From Bolinopsis microptera (taxonomy: Eukaryota > Ctenophora > Tentaculata > Lobata > Bolinopsidae), in contig NC_087084.1 of assembly GCF_026151205.1 (NCBI RefSeq), positions 2,451,345 to 2,515,344 of the forward strand: a stretch of 64,000 bases of DNA, read 5' to 3'. Position 1 is the first letter of the stretch, and each line of letters starts with the position of its first letter. The translations under genes were made by a program, and so were the position numbers. The notes beneath the pieces were generated by a model. The model was not told where the DNA came from. It saw only the letters and a list, made by a program, of their open reading frames with translations, and searched no databases. Positions 23,080 to 36,130 of the stretch are shown piece by piece.

Positions 23080-23751
23080 CTATTAGGAAAACCATCTAAA
23101 CAACCAAAATGTTCAAAGTTGTAATATATGAGTTGTAATTTGTGCCAAATTTACTCTTTTTATTCTTTACCTTCATAAGAGTTTTATATTTTGGGGGTTT
23201 GTGCGAAATTATTTTAAAATGACTGAAAAATGGGATTGATCTGACGTATAATACGTGTAAATTTCTCCGCTGATAATGCAATAGTCCGGTGGTGACTGGT
23301 GACTTTAATTGTTTATTCGGTGCGTTGTTTGCGGTAGATGCCCGTTTCCGCTGTTTCTTTTGCAGCACGTTGCACCAACTGAGTTGGACACTGCCACGTT
23401 TTACTATTTTACGCTTTGGTATTGTTGCTGAGTTGAATAGTTTTATTATTTTATTATTTTTTTATAATTTTATTTCGACATTTATCAGAACCTTGCTGTT
23501 ATCTTTGAGTTGGGTAAGCGTGTGTTTTTCATGCGATGCCTCTGACAGAATATGAACCGCGGTGATTTTAAACATGGCAAAGTTCCTTGGCGGAGGCCCA
23601 TTTATTATACAAATTTATGATCATTTTTATTCAAAAACTTATTAAAATTTTTTAAATACGGCTATTTGTTGCTGATGAATCAGTGACTAATTAATAAAGA
23701 GCATAATATTTTAACTCGGAGATATTCACATTTTATATCACCACCACAGAA

Positions 23752-26700
23752 ATGTTGTCAGTGTTGATACTTTGGTTATACATCAGTTCTGTGCTGTCGG
23801 ATCCAGGTCCAGGTAATGGCAGTTAATTAAGATAAACTGTTTTGTATACCTTATCGGACCTTATTTGGGGCGGACAGTCCGCTAGCGAACGTTGATATTT
23901 TGTTGACGGTACGTGTTAACTGGACTTAGCCGCTGAAGCCCCCAGTGCTGACGTAATGTCCGACCAAATAAAGTCTGATAAGGTATTACCATTTATAGCC
24001 AAGCATTGCAGTGTCCCCCATGAAAAAAAATTGATTTTCCGAAACATTTATCAACAATTTTCGCGGATCTACACCCCTTGAGAACCAAGCTGGTTTACAA
24101 ATTTTTAAAGATTTCAGTCGCAAATTACCTACACCCATTTAGAAACAATATTGAATATATTCTGCTGCCATGAATTTCGCATATTCTCCTTATACTGAAT
24201 TTTTATCAAGTACTTTGGGGATCATTCACATATTACCGGATATTACGTAAGCTGTAAGTATAGGAGAGAGAGTTTGTACATCGAAAAAGCTTACGGCGCA
24301 CGCCGTAAAATAATATATTTCCTACTATAAGTATACAGGGTATGTATAAAGTGCCTTACGGAAGTACGACTTAAATGGCTAAAATATCTGGCTTACGTAA
24401 CAATTTGTGAATTTGCCCTATAATTGGAGCTCCTTCTCCTGTGCACTAAAAGTGTTCACACCACGTGACACAAACCAACCAATCAGAGCACTGTATTCAC
24501 ACCACGTGACACAAACACTAAAGTCTAACCCACTTTGTTTTAAGGGGCAGTAAAACTATAAGCGGGCTGTGTTGAATTTTTGTATTTTATTTGAAAATTC
24601 AATTAATTATCATATATATAAATCAAGCGTTACATTTCAGCCATGCAAAATTACAATGACATATTTTGATATACTAAATGATAAATGGTACTGCAATATA
24701 AGAAATGGGGACCACCCCATGGCAAAATTATATATATTGGCTTACATTGCTTCCTGTTAATAAAAAACATAATTTAATGTCATTTCTTTTTTCTACTACT
24801 CCTCCAAATTTCCGGAGTTACACCTCTTATGTACCACATTTTAGTGCGGATATAGGTTAAACATTTTCCGGAAAATTTTTGCAGGCTTCTCCATAATTTT
24901 GTCAATACAGCAAAATTCGTAAAAGATTATAGATTGAAAACAATTTCCCACCTGTAAAAGTTTGACTTCTGTGTGATGTCATTATGTGGTCCCGTATAAT
25001 AGTACCCTTAGGTCACTACTCACATTTACAGAGCTAAACTTTATCAGGAACGGTCCTTGTGTTAGGAGGACAAGAATTAGCAGGATCAGCAACACTCACC
25101 GCTCTTCTGGACGCAGAATTCCAAGGTACGATTTTACTATTTTTCCCTCTGATCTCCTCCCTCTGATCCCTCTCCATTTTGACCACCCTCCAATCTCCAT
25201 GTGATCCCTCTGATCCCATCCCTTTTATTTCACAATTTGATTCCTGATCTCCATCCTGATGACCTAAAACCAGATTTTCCTATTTACCGCAGTGAATACC
25301 CTAAACGAAGATAACCCCCACTACGACTATCACGAACTGTTTGAAAATAAGGTCGAGCGGATTGTTTGCTCTCGCTCTTCTGGTTTGGATGGCTGTGTTG
25401 AGCTTCAGAACCTTATAAATAGTGAGTAATTTCTTTAAATGTTAACGTTTTCGCCCTGAATTTGGCAGTTGAACTCCTAATTTAAAAGCAGTTTCTTACT
25501 ATCAAAGTTAAACTGACTATAATTTTTATGCATGAAAATAAATTGAATGTATTTATTGCCTTGAACGTAATTTAAAAGATGTTCTTACTAATGAACTGAA
25601 TATAATATTTATGCATGATTATAAATTAAACTTATTTGACCTGACTAATGAATTAGATTTTTCGCCCTGAACTTAAGTTTAGTTTGAAAGTTAAACTCCT
25701 AATTTAAAAAATGTTCTTACTACTGATTCTGCAGAATTGCCTTGCCTGACATGCGCGCATGTCCCCTCCTTGAAGTTGCAACGTGAGACAACTATTGAAC
25801 TGAATATGATATTTATGCATGATAACAAGTTAAAATTATTGGAAGTTTAGTTACTCAACCGGAGCTATTCAATTTTAAAGATTTTAAATTTGTATAACAA
25901 CCTACCAGGCAACAGTAAAGTGAAAGCGATCGTAGATTTCACGTCCGATAACAAAGAGCTAATGGAAGAAGCAGTAAGAGTACTTGCTCCTCTCAGTCCT
26001 GATGTCTACATATTCGTCAGTACCGCTGCTGTATACGATGTCAGCGATAATCCTCAGGATGTAAGTTTTTGCTTTTTTTTCTAATGCCGATCATCCCGTT
26101 TTCAAATCCTCTTTTTGGTACGTATATATATGATAGATATGGGTGAACCGTGACCGATTGACCGAAACCTAGTAAAAATATTTAGCGGCTTTCCGATTAC
26201 AGCTATTACAATTTTTCCACCGCTGATCGTATTTTCGTTTCAGAAATATTTGACATCTCTTCGATTTTTTTGTTTCATTTTGTATTCACTTTTAGTTTTA
26301 TTCTCTCCTAACAGTAACATTATTCTATGAATACTGCTTTTGGTTTTAATTTTCTAATTCTAACTATTGCAGCCGCTGAAAGAAAGTGACGCAGTAAGAC
26401 CAGAGGACCTGCAACTGCAAGACACTTACAACGAAAAAAACGTGTTCGGACACGACATGTAATACATTTTTGTAAAATTATTAAAGAAAAATTATTAAAA
26501 AAACTATTAATTATTAAACAAATTATCAAAGAAACTTATGAGTTATGGATCCCATTATTAGTTCATTCATATATTTAAAATGAAGTATATATTTGAAATA
26601 TAAATAAATAATAATCCATTCAACATTGTTTCTGATCATTGCAGGCTGGGTTCAGAGGAAGCTCTGATAGCTAGTGGACTACCCTACGTGATACTGAGAT

Positions 26701-29700
26701 GCGGGGATCTGATTGGACCACGTGACACCACTCTCAGATGGTGGCAGTACCAGGTAATAATACATACATACAACGGTCTTTTAGTTTGCGGTTTTAACGC
26801 CTGGTGAAACATAATATATAATATAATAGGCCTATTTGTTAAACTGACTTCTGAGTCGTATGGTTTTGATAATCAAGGATTATCATAATCGACATAATCG
26901 TAGCTGCTTGACTCAGGAGGTTCGCTAAGATTATAAACGCTTAACTACGTTTTGTACAGGTATGGTCGGAGCATTTTGTTTTACTTGATGAAGCATTTCC
27001 AGTTCACGAGGACAAACAACACTTAAAATTCTCAATGACATACGGTGACGATCTTGCTAAAGCTGTCGTTAGTGTTATCAACAAAGGGTTTGTGCTGTTT
27101 TTTACTGTTTCAGGTCAAGTTTATTGGTTTAGCTTTTTAATTACGTAAGTGAGGACAATTTGTAGCAAATAGATTGGTTTATGTTGCTCTTAGTTATGGC
27201 ATCATGAATATTTTCTGGGAACTAATTTGGCACAAGCGGTTATCTTAGTAAGTTAATAATTATCCAGAAGTCGAGTTATGGTCGATATAATATAGGCGAA
27301 AAGGATAATTTATGCTCTTATTGCGAAAAATATGCTTTAGTTTTACGACGACAACTTTTTAAATAAGCAGTAGATAAATATGGCCATTACGAACATTTTG
27401 CACCTATTCGGAAGTCTCTGTGACCTATTTATAACTCACCTATGTTTTCTCTAAATTTGCGAAGCCAAAAATCAGTTTTTCGCTAATAATTTGAAAAGTG
27501 ACTGCTTTAGGTCATATACTCATATACTGCTTCATAAGTTGTAGATAAATATGCTAGCAGCGGCTGTTTCGCACGTATCCAGAAGTTTGTAATATCTTCC
27601 CAACGAAAGTTACGAAAATTGACCTCAAAATACCAACCATTTTAAATTTTTCCAAAAAAAGGAAATACTTTGCGATAGTCCGACCACTTTCAGATCATAT
27701 TCACCGGCAATAATATGACCATAGGGGTTATTTTGCACCCCTATTTAGCTCCAGAGTGCCTTCCTAATGGCAGAAATCAATTTCTTAAGGGGGGGGGGGC
27801 CAATGGATATTTTTTTGTGAAACTTGATTTTGAGATAGCAGTTGACCAACAAACTAAGACCAGTGACCGAACTTTTGAGGGGGTCCCGGACCCCAACCGC
27901 CAAACGGTGCCCGCGGGGCAGCCACGCCCATATTTGGTCCAAATTAGGCCCAATTTAGCCAAATACTCTGAACATGCCCAAAACCCAAATTTTAGGTGCT
28001 CTACTTGTAGCTAGTGGTCTCTTGAAGTCGTATATGAAATTTCATCAAGATTGGACAAAAAATGACTGAGTTATGAGCCAAAAACCATATGCCCATATTT
28101 GGGCATACGCACCAAATTTGGTAGATTTCGTCCCATAAATTGGTCAAATATCAATATTTTTCACTGAAACTTACTTTATATGAAAGGTAAGCCTAAACTA
28201 CATATTCTCTGTAAGTTATAGCTTTATATCTGTTCAAATGTGGATACTAAGGCGAAAAGACCACAAAAAATGAACTAAATTGCCCATATCTTGGTTCGCG
28301 ATATTCGCGGAATTGATTTCATTAAAATTGTAACAACTCGATCAGTTTTCAAAATTTTTCCATGAAATTTTCGGAATCGACTCGAAATCGCATTTCCACC
28401 TTAGTTTGAGAACAGATTTTTGATTAAGGCCTCAAAAAAAATTTGGCGGCCAAATTCTGAATTTCTCCGGGAAAATTTTGGAATTTGGCCGCCAAATTTT
28501 TTTGGAGGCCTAAATCAAAAATCTGTTCTCAAACTAAGGTGGAAATGCAATTTCGAGTCGATTCCGAAAATTTCATGGAAAAATTTTGAAAACTGATCGA
28601 GTTGTTACAATTTTAATGAGATCAATTCCGCGAATATCGCGAACCAAGATATGGGCAATTTAGTTCATTTTTTGTGGTATTTTCGCCTTAGTATCCACAT
28701 TTAAACAGATATAAAGCTATAACTTACAGAGAATATGTAGTTTAGGCTTACCTTTCATATAAAGTAAGTTTCAGTGAAAAATATTGATATTTGACCAATT
28801 TATGGGACGAAATCTACCAAATTTGGTGCGTATGCCCAAATATGGGCATATGGTTTTTGGCTCATAACTCAGTCATTTTTTGTCCAATCTTGATGAAATT
28901 TCATATACGAGTTCAAGAGACCACTAGCTACAAGTAGAGCACCTAAAATTTGGGTTTTGGGCATGTTCAGAGTATTTGGCTAAATTGGGCCTAATTTGGA
29001 CCAAATATGGGCGTGGCTGCCCCGCAGGCACCTTTTGGCGGTTAGGGTCCGGGACCCCCTCAAAAGTTTGGTCACTGGTCCTAGTTTGTTGGTCAACTGC
29101 TATCTCGAAATCAAGTTTCACAAAAAAATATCCATTGGCCCCCCCCCCCCCTTAAGTTTGTTTTTAGACACCTGAAGAAAATTTGCTATACCTAGTTTTC
29201 CCCATCAGATTTACTTTTACAACTCTTTGGGGTGGTTGCTGGGACTATGGGCAATACATTCCTTTACAGAAATTCTTGTGACATATCAATTCCCAAATCC
29301 CAAGTGGTTTTATATTTATGCTTATTGTACTGTTTATAAGCGATACAAAGTTAAGTTTTTTATGACTTTGGTCAGCAAATGTTTTAAGATTTAATGGGTC
29401 CAAGTTACTGCGGACATAGTTCACTATGTGTTTACCGTGTTTGGGTGCCCATCATATTTTACAGATGGGGTGATATTTTGAACGATTCTATTTTATATTC
29501 ATCTATTGCTGTACTCTGTAAAATTTGAAAAGTATTTAATTTCAAAAAAATTGCAGGGTGATGAATGAGGTTTACAATATTGCTATGGAGAAAACCTTCA
29601 CTTTACCCCACGTCCTGCTGGAACTGTGTATCTACTTTGGAAACGGCGACAAATGTTGGGCCGACTACCATTCTGTTAGTAATCGTTTTCAATAACTCCA

Positions 29701-30283
29701 TTTTAACATTTCTTGCAATTCTCAGTGCTCTTCTGGCCCTGTGAATTTTTTCCAGGAAGGTCAACTTTCACTAAGTCTCCTTGCGTCCTAAGTTTCTCTT
29801 CTCTCACATATCATAACAATCGCAGGCAGTTGACTCATACAGCTTATATCCAAACAACCACATGGGAATGCTAGACATTGAACATGCTAAGACAGATCTC
29901 GACTTTGAGGCTAGCTCTTGGGAGGACGTACTGAAGGACACAATCACTTTCTACGAGAGAGCGAGACACAATCATACTAAAGAGCGAGATATGGGTTTGT
30001 GGAAAATTAATCTTACTAAAACCATTTTATATCGAATGTCATGAATTAATGAGTGTATCCATTATCCATGCATAATAATACCTATCAATTTGCTCAATTC
30101 GAGGCTATCACTACGTTGTAAAATATCATGTGCCCTAAATAAACCGATCATTTTTCAGTGCTATCTCGATTGAACGAGAATGTTCTGTCTTACCTACAAT
30201 CGGAGCAATTGATCGCCGCAGTTATGAGACAAGAAGGTGTGGAGATGGAGAATGAGCCAAACATACCTAGTATTGAGTTGTAA
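23752..30283 (+). CDS. Secreted atypical SDR-like protein, tandem copy 2, ten exons
   Basis: Exons 23752-23812, 25048-25125, 25293-25421, 25909-26060, 26373-26458, 26645-26753, 26960-27087, 29557-29674, 29826-29994 and 30159-30283 (TAA), 384 codons, same phases as copy 1. Signal peptide MLSVLILWLYISSVLS. The Rossmann motif reads GGQELAG: the middle glycine of GxxGxxG is glutamate, a single G-to-A change in an exon otherwise identical to copy 1, which should impair dinucleotide binding. The YxxxK position again lacks Tyr and Lys (FGHDM). Exons 2, 6 and 9 are nearly identical to copy 1 while exons 1, 7 and 10 differ strongly, suggesting gene conversion. Intron 7 (27088-29556) carries a 1.37-kb foldback element. 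All frames and splice sites are intact, so it is probably expressed. Confidence 0.9.
23847..23985. mobile_element. 139-bp MITE with TACCTTATCGGAC terminal inverted repeats
   Basis: The left end TACCTTATCGGACCTTATTT pairs with the right end AAATAAAGTCTGATAAGGTA apart from one mismatch. It lies in intron 1 of SDR copy 2. A related right end is at 9565-9683. No target duplication could be assigned with confidence. Confidence 0.7.
24445..24520 (+). promoter_or_regulatory. Doubled E-box (CACGTGAC) with CCAAT, intron 1 of SDR copy 2
   Basis: TTCACACCACGTGACACAAAC occurs twice, about 42 bp apart, with ACCAATCAGAGC between. A similar E-box plus CCAAT pairing occurs at 42.4 and 45.2 kb. Function is inferred. 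Confidence 0.4.
27785..29155. mobile_element. 1.37-kb foldback (near-perfect palindrome) element bounded by TTAA
   Basis: The left arm (27789 to about 28460) and right arm (about 28482-29151) are close reverse complements around a spacer of roughly 25 bases near CTGAATTTCTCCGGG. The termini are TTAA+G-run at 27785 and C-run+TTAA at 29152. TTAA flanks match the target duplication of piggyBac-type elements, but the G/C-run terminus is not the canonical one. No transposase. The short open frame at 27715-28014 has a mirror in the other arm. It sits in intron 7 of SDR copy 2, so the pre-mRNA would carry a hairpin of about 670 bp. Confidence 0.9.
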
Positions 30284-30322
30284 CTATTGGCGAAACGATA
30301 TTAGTACAGTCAGATACATATT

Positions 30323-30422
30323 TTTGTCGGAAATAATTCGTAACAAAGCGATTTCAATGGGAAATGGTCGGGACAGGTCCCACTCCCATGAGAAATCATC
30401 CCATAGAATTATTTCCGACAAA
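30323..30422. mobile_element. 100-bp hairpin/MITE with 17-bp perfect inverted ends
   Basis: TTTGTCGGAAATAATTC at 30323-30339 is the exact reverse complement of 30406-30422. It lies 40 bp after the stop codon of SDR copy 2, so it could form a hairpin in its 3' UTR. The open frames crossing it on both strands are artefacts. Confidence 0.8.
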
Positions 30423-30913
30423 GACTTAAATTGTGACATATTTGACTGCACTTTATAGACCGACACGATGAAAGCTTTAATATATTATTTATGATTTAAT
30501 ATTCAATTTCACAATTAAGATTAATTTCACAATTTATTTTTTAAAAACTTTACAAGAGTTTTATAATATGGGGTTTTTAGTTCATTTTACAATAAACTTT
30601 GTATTAAAGTTACATTCAAAACTTATCTAAACTGGTTTTTATCTTTTCTTCAATTTTGACATTGTACTTGTCCGTTTTCAGAAGAAATATAATGATGATC
30701 TAATTCAAGTTTTCAAGTTAAAATACGCACACCGGTTAAAACGTCGGACTGAAATCAAAATTAAACCAGATTGTTACTTTAGGACTCGATATCATAGCTA
30801 GATAACTGAGTATCATCTCTACCCTATTATAATAGTCTTATAACTTAAAACTAATTGATAAGAAGCTGCTCACTTCACTACCTTAAGATCTTATTATCTA
30901 TATAAAGATAAGC
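30423..30913. other. 3' flank of SDR copy 2
   Basis: AT-rich sequence with AATAAACT near 30591 as a possible polyadenylation signal. No gene seen. Confidence 0.4.
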
Positions 30914-31153
30914 TTAAACAAACGAATGTCGTTCTGGCTCCGTTTTAAGGACGCTAAACTCCGGCCTGGCCGTATCCAGTTTTTGTAGGTTCATCTTGAG
31001 AACCGTCTTCTCCCGCACATATCTCACTTTTCCATCCAGTTTACCCTGATTTCTCTGTTTCGTGTTGGGTTCCAATGCTATGAATCGGAGGACAGAGTTC
31101 ATGATGAGTTCATGGGTAACATCACGGGGTTGTGAGTCTAGCTCACTGAGGTC
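30914..31153 (-). CDS. Probable 3'-terminal exon of an unidentified minus-strand gene
   Basis: Downstream of TTAACAG (AG at 31155-31154) an 80-codon frame runs to TAA at 30914. It begins DLSELDSQPRDVTHEL and continues with a basic, coding-like stretch (KLDGKVRYVREKTVLKMN). Phase is 0. Amino-acid composition is balanced, unlike the low-complexity frames around it, but I do not recognise the family and find no matching upstream exon within 31.2-33 kb. Convergent to SDR copy 2. Confidence 0.45.
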   Translation of the reverse strand, partial: DLSELDSQPRDVTHELIMNSVLRFIALEPNTKQRNQGKLDGKVRYVREKTVLKMNLQKLDTARPEFSVLKTEPERHSFV

Positions 31154-34100
31154 CTGTTAAATAATTACTGTAGTTGCATAGACCATAACCTTTGTCAAAT
31201 TTTGTGAAGTGATGATAATCATAGCTTACGTTGGTAGTGTAGTGTACCGTGCAATAGAAACGTTCACATTAGCTTAGGTTTGTAGTATCTAATTCTTAAT
31301 AACTTTGTATCGCGACAGCGGCAATTAACTTTTGCTGTTAATGTTATCATTCAAAACTGTTCAAACTTCGAATGTCATATTAAGGAAACATGCTGAATAA
31401 TATTTTTGTAAGCGCTCACCATCTTTTTTTTTTCAATCAGCAGAACTATTGATCACTGATCGATTAAATAGTGAATGTTTTTATTGTATGCACTATGCAG
31501 CTACATGAATTATAAATAAAAAATTAACAAGAAACAAAAATTAACTACTACAAAAGTACCTGTAGAGAATGATGAAACTCTGATGAGATATTCTCAGTGT
31601 TCACTGAATTTTCATAGTTTTCTCCCCTAATAACTTGCAGTGCATTCTCTTTACTTTTTAATACCTTTAATTGGGTTGTTAGTCATTAAATGGTATGAGT
31701 TATAAGTAGTTCTTCAGAGTAATAGCTCTACTTCTACTACTACCTGCTAGTACCAGTACTACTTCTATACTACTAGTAGTACCTGGTACCAGTTGTATTA
31801 CTACTACTACTACTACTACTACTACTATTGTTTTTGTGACGCTGCTACGCGTACGTGTCCGCTTGTAAACACGACGTGAACCAAAGTTTTCACAGCTGCT
31901 GAGTCGCGGTCGAAGCCATTTTTAGTGTTTAGAGACGAACCTATAAGTTAAAGTACTTTAGTAAAACGTCAACAGTTCGCGTCTATTTTTTAAACTTTGG
32001 AAGGAGCTGCGACATCCGGCTATTTTAAAAGTCAAGAAGTCTGCTGTAACGATAGCTTTTGGGCATTGTGAGCCAAGTACTTCATACTTGTTAAGTACTG
32101 CACGCAGATCAGTTGTTAATATTAGTCTGCTGCAAGTTATACGTAACAAAGTAGCGTGCGCGTAATCTGGCAGTGATTTTCAAAAACTTGCAAGTCAACC
32201 AACAAAATCGCCTAACACTACCTTAGTAAGATGCAGGAATGAAGAATTTTGTCATTTTTTAATTCGTAAACCTCGTAATGTAAAGGCGCACGTAACGCAC
32301 TTTACCGCACTTAAACGCACGAAAAAAACTTCACGAACTAAACGCACTTTTCCTGGAAAAGTAACGCACGAACCAACTATGAAGAAAAGTAAATTGAATA
32401 TAGTTTGTCTAGTTGCCCGTGAAGAGCAGCGTAGTGATACCGGATCAAAATAACAATATTCACCTTTTCATTTGTCTCTTTATATTTTCCCAGGCAAGAT
32501 AAAGGATCAGTCCCCATAGACTGTGAAATATTTCTTGGTTTATTCACTTTACGTTTTTCCCTCTGAAAATACATTACATACACTGAAAAACAGTTTTCGA
32601 ACACGTACAGGTAAGGTATTTATATTAAATATCATAATTAAGGGGGAAATAACTTTATGATTATCTCATTTGTACTTGTAGTCACTATCGAGCGAATGAA
32701 AGTAAATTACTAAAAGTAAAGATACTGCCATTTTACACGAGCTATGTTTTGTAATACTGAATGATTGTTCATGAAAGTTCGAGGAATTTTTCTAGATATT
32801 ATCATCTACGAAAATTTAATTAAAAGTTTAAAACTCATTCATTGTCTGATTGCGGGAAATATTTATCTAGATATTATCATTTACCCACACATACGAGTTG
32901 GGAGTTGATTCTAACTAGCCTGACTTAGGTCGGCTCCAAATTCCAAAGTCCTGACTACCCTGATTTACCTATTGTATACTCGTACTAGTATGCGAAATAA
33001 CATGCTCCCTGTCTCTATCATGGGCCTGGGAGACAAGTTCCTGCAATGTACCAGTAAGCTCCAGGAATGTTCCAGAGTTCAGTAAATAAGAAGTTAATTT
33101 ACTAAGGAGGTGGTAAGTACGGACAATGCGATATAAGTGCTGGTGAATGCAATTCGAACTATTAATGTTAGCATTCTTGAGGCTTTTTTATAACTATTGC
33201 CCAATACAGGGTTTGGAGTCGCGATTAGTTTTATCACCGCTGCAATCAAGACCAGAATTTTTGGTCCATATATTTCCTGTCAAGAAAACCTCCCAAATTT
33301 CCAAATTCTTGTGCTCATTTTATAATTATACGTATTGGTCGTCCAAATATCAAGGTATTGACTCCAATTCTGCGGAAACTTCGAAAGGTATATCTCGAAA
33401 ATAAAGATACGGACACATTAGCAAATACTAACTGTCCGAAGAAATTAGGTGTGTTATAAGTTAATAGATTTACATGAATAAGTAAACCTTTAAAGTATTA
33501 CTTAATACTTTTATGGTGCAGTAAATGATTATATAAAAGACTGTGTGTAATATTCTTTGAAAAATGTATAGCATATACAGAAGGATTTGATGGTGACATT
33601 GATGGTTCGATTTGTCCCGTGAACTTAATGCAACAGACTTAGAAAATGTGAAAGTTTTTGGTATAAATGATAAAATATAACAATTCTCACGTTTCGCGAA
33701 AAACCGCTTAGATATGACAAAGACTCTGTATCTTTAGCAAATGAATGGTCCGGTGGGGTTTGGTAAAATGTCGAGTGCATTTTTTAGCACTGATAACAAT
33801 ATTTCCTAGATAGTATCAGCGCAAGAGCACTTGTATCAATGTATCAAACTGCTATGATCAAGTTCAAAGTCAAACAAGGATTTATTTGTATGTACTACTG
33901 TGCACCTTAACATTTCAATCAATCATGATACGTTTACTTTCATCAGTGTGTGAAATATTAGCGGTAAACAGATTGTGGATGATTTGCTAGCACAGTACGC
34001 ATTATTTTCTTATTTCTCAACAATAAACATGACACTTTGAAATTATCGTATAACACTGGTATTACAAGCTCAACACTCATATCATTATAAAGTCATAAAC

Positions 34101-36120
34101 AAGGTTTGACGTAACAAAATGGGTTTAAATTCAAATCTTTCAACAGTACTAGTATTACTTTATCACCGAAATTCGGAATATTTTTGACGAAAAACTCGGG
34201 AACACTTGGATAGTGGTATTACCGTGAATTTCTATGAATCTGTATGATGCTGCTTTTAAATTCCTGACCATCATTTAAGAAAGATTGCAGATATCGATCA
34301 AACTAAGATCTCCAATATCAATTTTAAGTAAGTTTTAACTTGATAATAATTGGTAATAGTTGGTACTCATTCTGATTTCTGGCTATTTTGGTGGAAAGCG
34401 TGCATAGTCATACTGTTTTGATCCAAAATATTTTGAATTTTACCGACTGAACTTGAAAAAAAACTATACATAGATACAAATTGAGGAATCTAAAATCTTA
34501 TCGTTGGACGATTGTTCGTTTGAAGAAGTCCGGTTTTAGAGTTTAAGTTCTGTTGACTGCTGATTCCGGAATTGGAGGAATTATTAATATAGATTTCTAG
34601 GCCTTACCCTTCACACTTTGTTTCTGTCTGGTTCTAATATACCGTTACAATAATGACTTTAATATATTATTTCAATCCCGTCCCAAATCCAAGTTCAACC
34701 ATTTTTAATGTCGAAGTTGAAGATAATATCAAAACAGTCTATGCCAACACGAATTTAACGTTTTGAACCAGAAAAAGTCTTTAAGAAAGACACGGATCAT
34801 GGCCATCATTATGACATAGATTTTTTATAATATGCAATTTTAACATTATTCTCTTCTTCCCTTCGAACCATATTATTACAGTGGTTAGACTATGATATCC
34901 ATCCCTATTCTATGGCATCTGCCCCTATCTGTCTGCTATTAATGTAGCATGCACTATTGAATTCTATTCAGATGAATTGGAACAAAAATATAATTCACTC
35001 CTTTTATGGATATCTTTAAAGATTTGGCTTGCTGACCATTGTTGGTGCTAAATTCTTCAAAATGTTCGATGCTATGGCAGGTTTATATAAGAGTTTTTAT
35101 TTCTGATATCAATAAAATTTGACAAAAGCATTGTATCGTTTGTCAACAGGGCAATTAATTAGGACATCATATCAATACGTAATTACTGCTCCCGCGCCTT
35201 CCGGATATTATTCTTTATTGTTGACAAGGGTAATTAAAGATGGAGACAGAAATTTCGATGATATATAAAATGCGTAAACGTTACTTACAAAAACTGAAAA
35301 CTATATCAAACACTGCTGCTATAAAATCCCCTAGCCTATCAGTAAAAACTAAAACGTGCAGAAACTAAATGCTCCTGCACAAATATAACTAATAGCAATC
35401 ATGAATTTTAAGTTTCAGTGTTTTTATTTGTTATTCTATTTCCACTATTTTATGATATATAGAGGAGGTGATAATAATATCAGTCAAACAAATTTAAATC
35501 TTATGCAGAATTATAAATTGAAAAATATCAATACTAACCAAATAAGGAACTTAATATCATCACAAGATAAGAGTATGAAATTCTTTTCATAACCTTACTC
35601 ATAGCAATTAAATTTCTTTAGTCGTAATTGAACATAAAGCTCTATTGTTCAGGCTTCCAGCAAGGGAGGTAACGTTAAGTTGAATAATGAATAAATCAAG
35701 AAAAAGATGTTCATCAAAGGAACAATATTTAATAAAAACGTTTATAATCGGACCTCGCTAAATCCTGACCTATTAGTTATTATGATCTTAGCGATCGGCT
35801 ATTTTTTATGTCTTTCAAAATGTTTAAAACTTTTAAATCATTAACAGAAAATAACTCAGCGAAAATTTATGATCTGCAGGTCCTCACTCGTTTTGTTGGG
35901 GAAAAAAACGCTAAACCCATTGAACTAATGATATTGATAAATAAAGGAAAACGTCACTCATTTCCCGTAAAATAGAAAACTAAATCTAAATGTTAATGTT
36001 AACAATTTTATCAGAAAGAAATGGAGAGCTGAATCTTTTGTGCATATAACACGTCAGTCTTAAATTAGAGCAATATAATCGTCCTTCTCGACAATTATGA
36101 GCTCCATGGTTGTGTTTCCG
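31154..36120. other. Gap: about 5 kb without a supportable gene
   Basis: Contents: a (TAC)n microsatellite at 31797-31829 preceded by imperfect ACTAC repeats; ACGCAC-type repeats near 32288-32370; otherwise AT-rich unique sequence. A 63-codon plus-strand frame at 35401-35592 has a hydrophobic start (FQCFYLLFYFHYF) after a TATAAAATCC at 35320; a small secreted peptide is conceivable but very AT-rich and unproven. Minus-strand frames at 31958-32149 and 32377-32604 show no known motif. Confidence 0.4.
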
Positions 36121-36130
36121 CCACATGTAC

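Noticed and set aside
27715..28014. 99-codon frame in the foldback element, mirrored at 28924-29121
   Set aside because: Low-information frame in a palindromic arm; no transposase motif.
30237..30466. Opposed short frames 3' of SDR copy 2
   Set aside because: They overlap the last exon and the hairpin element; no independent evidence.
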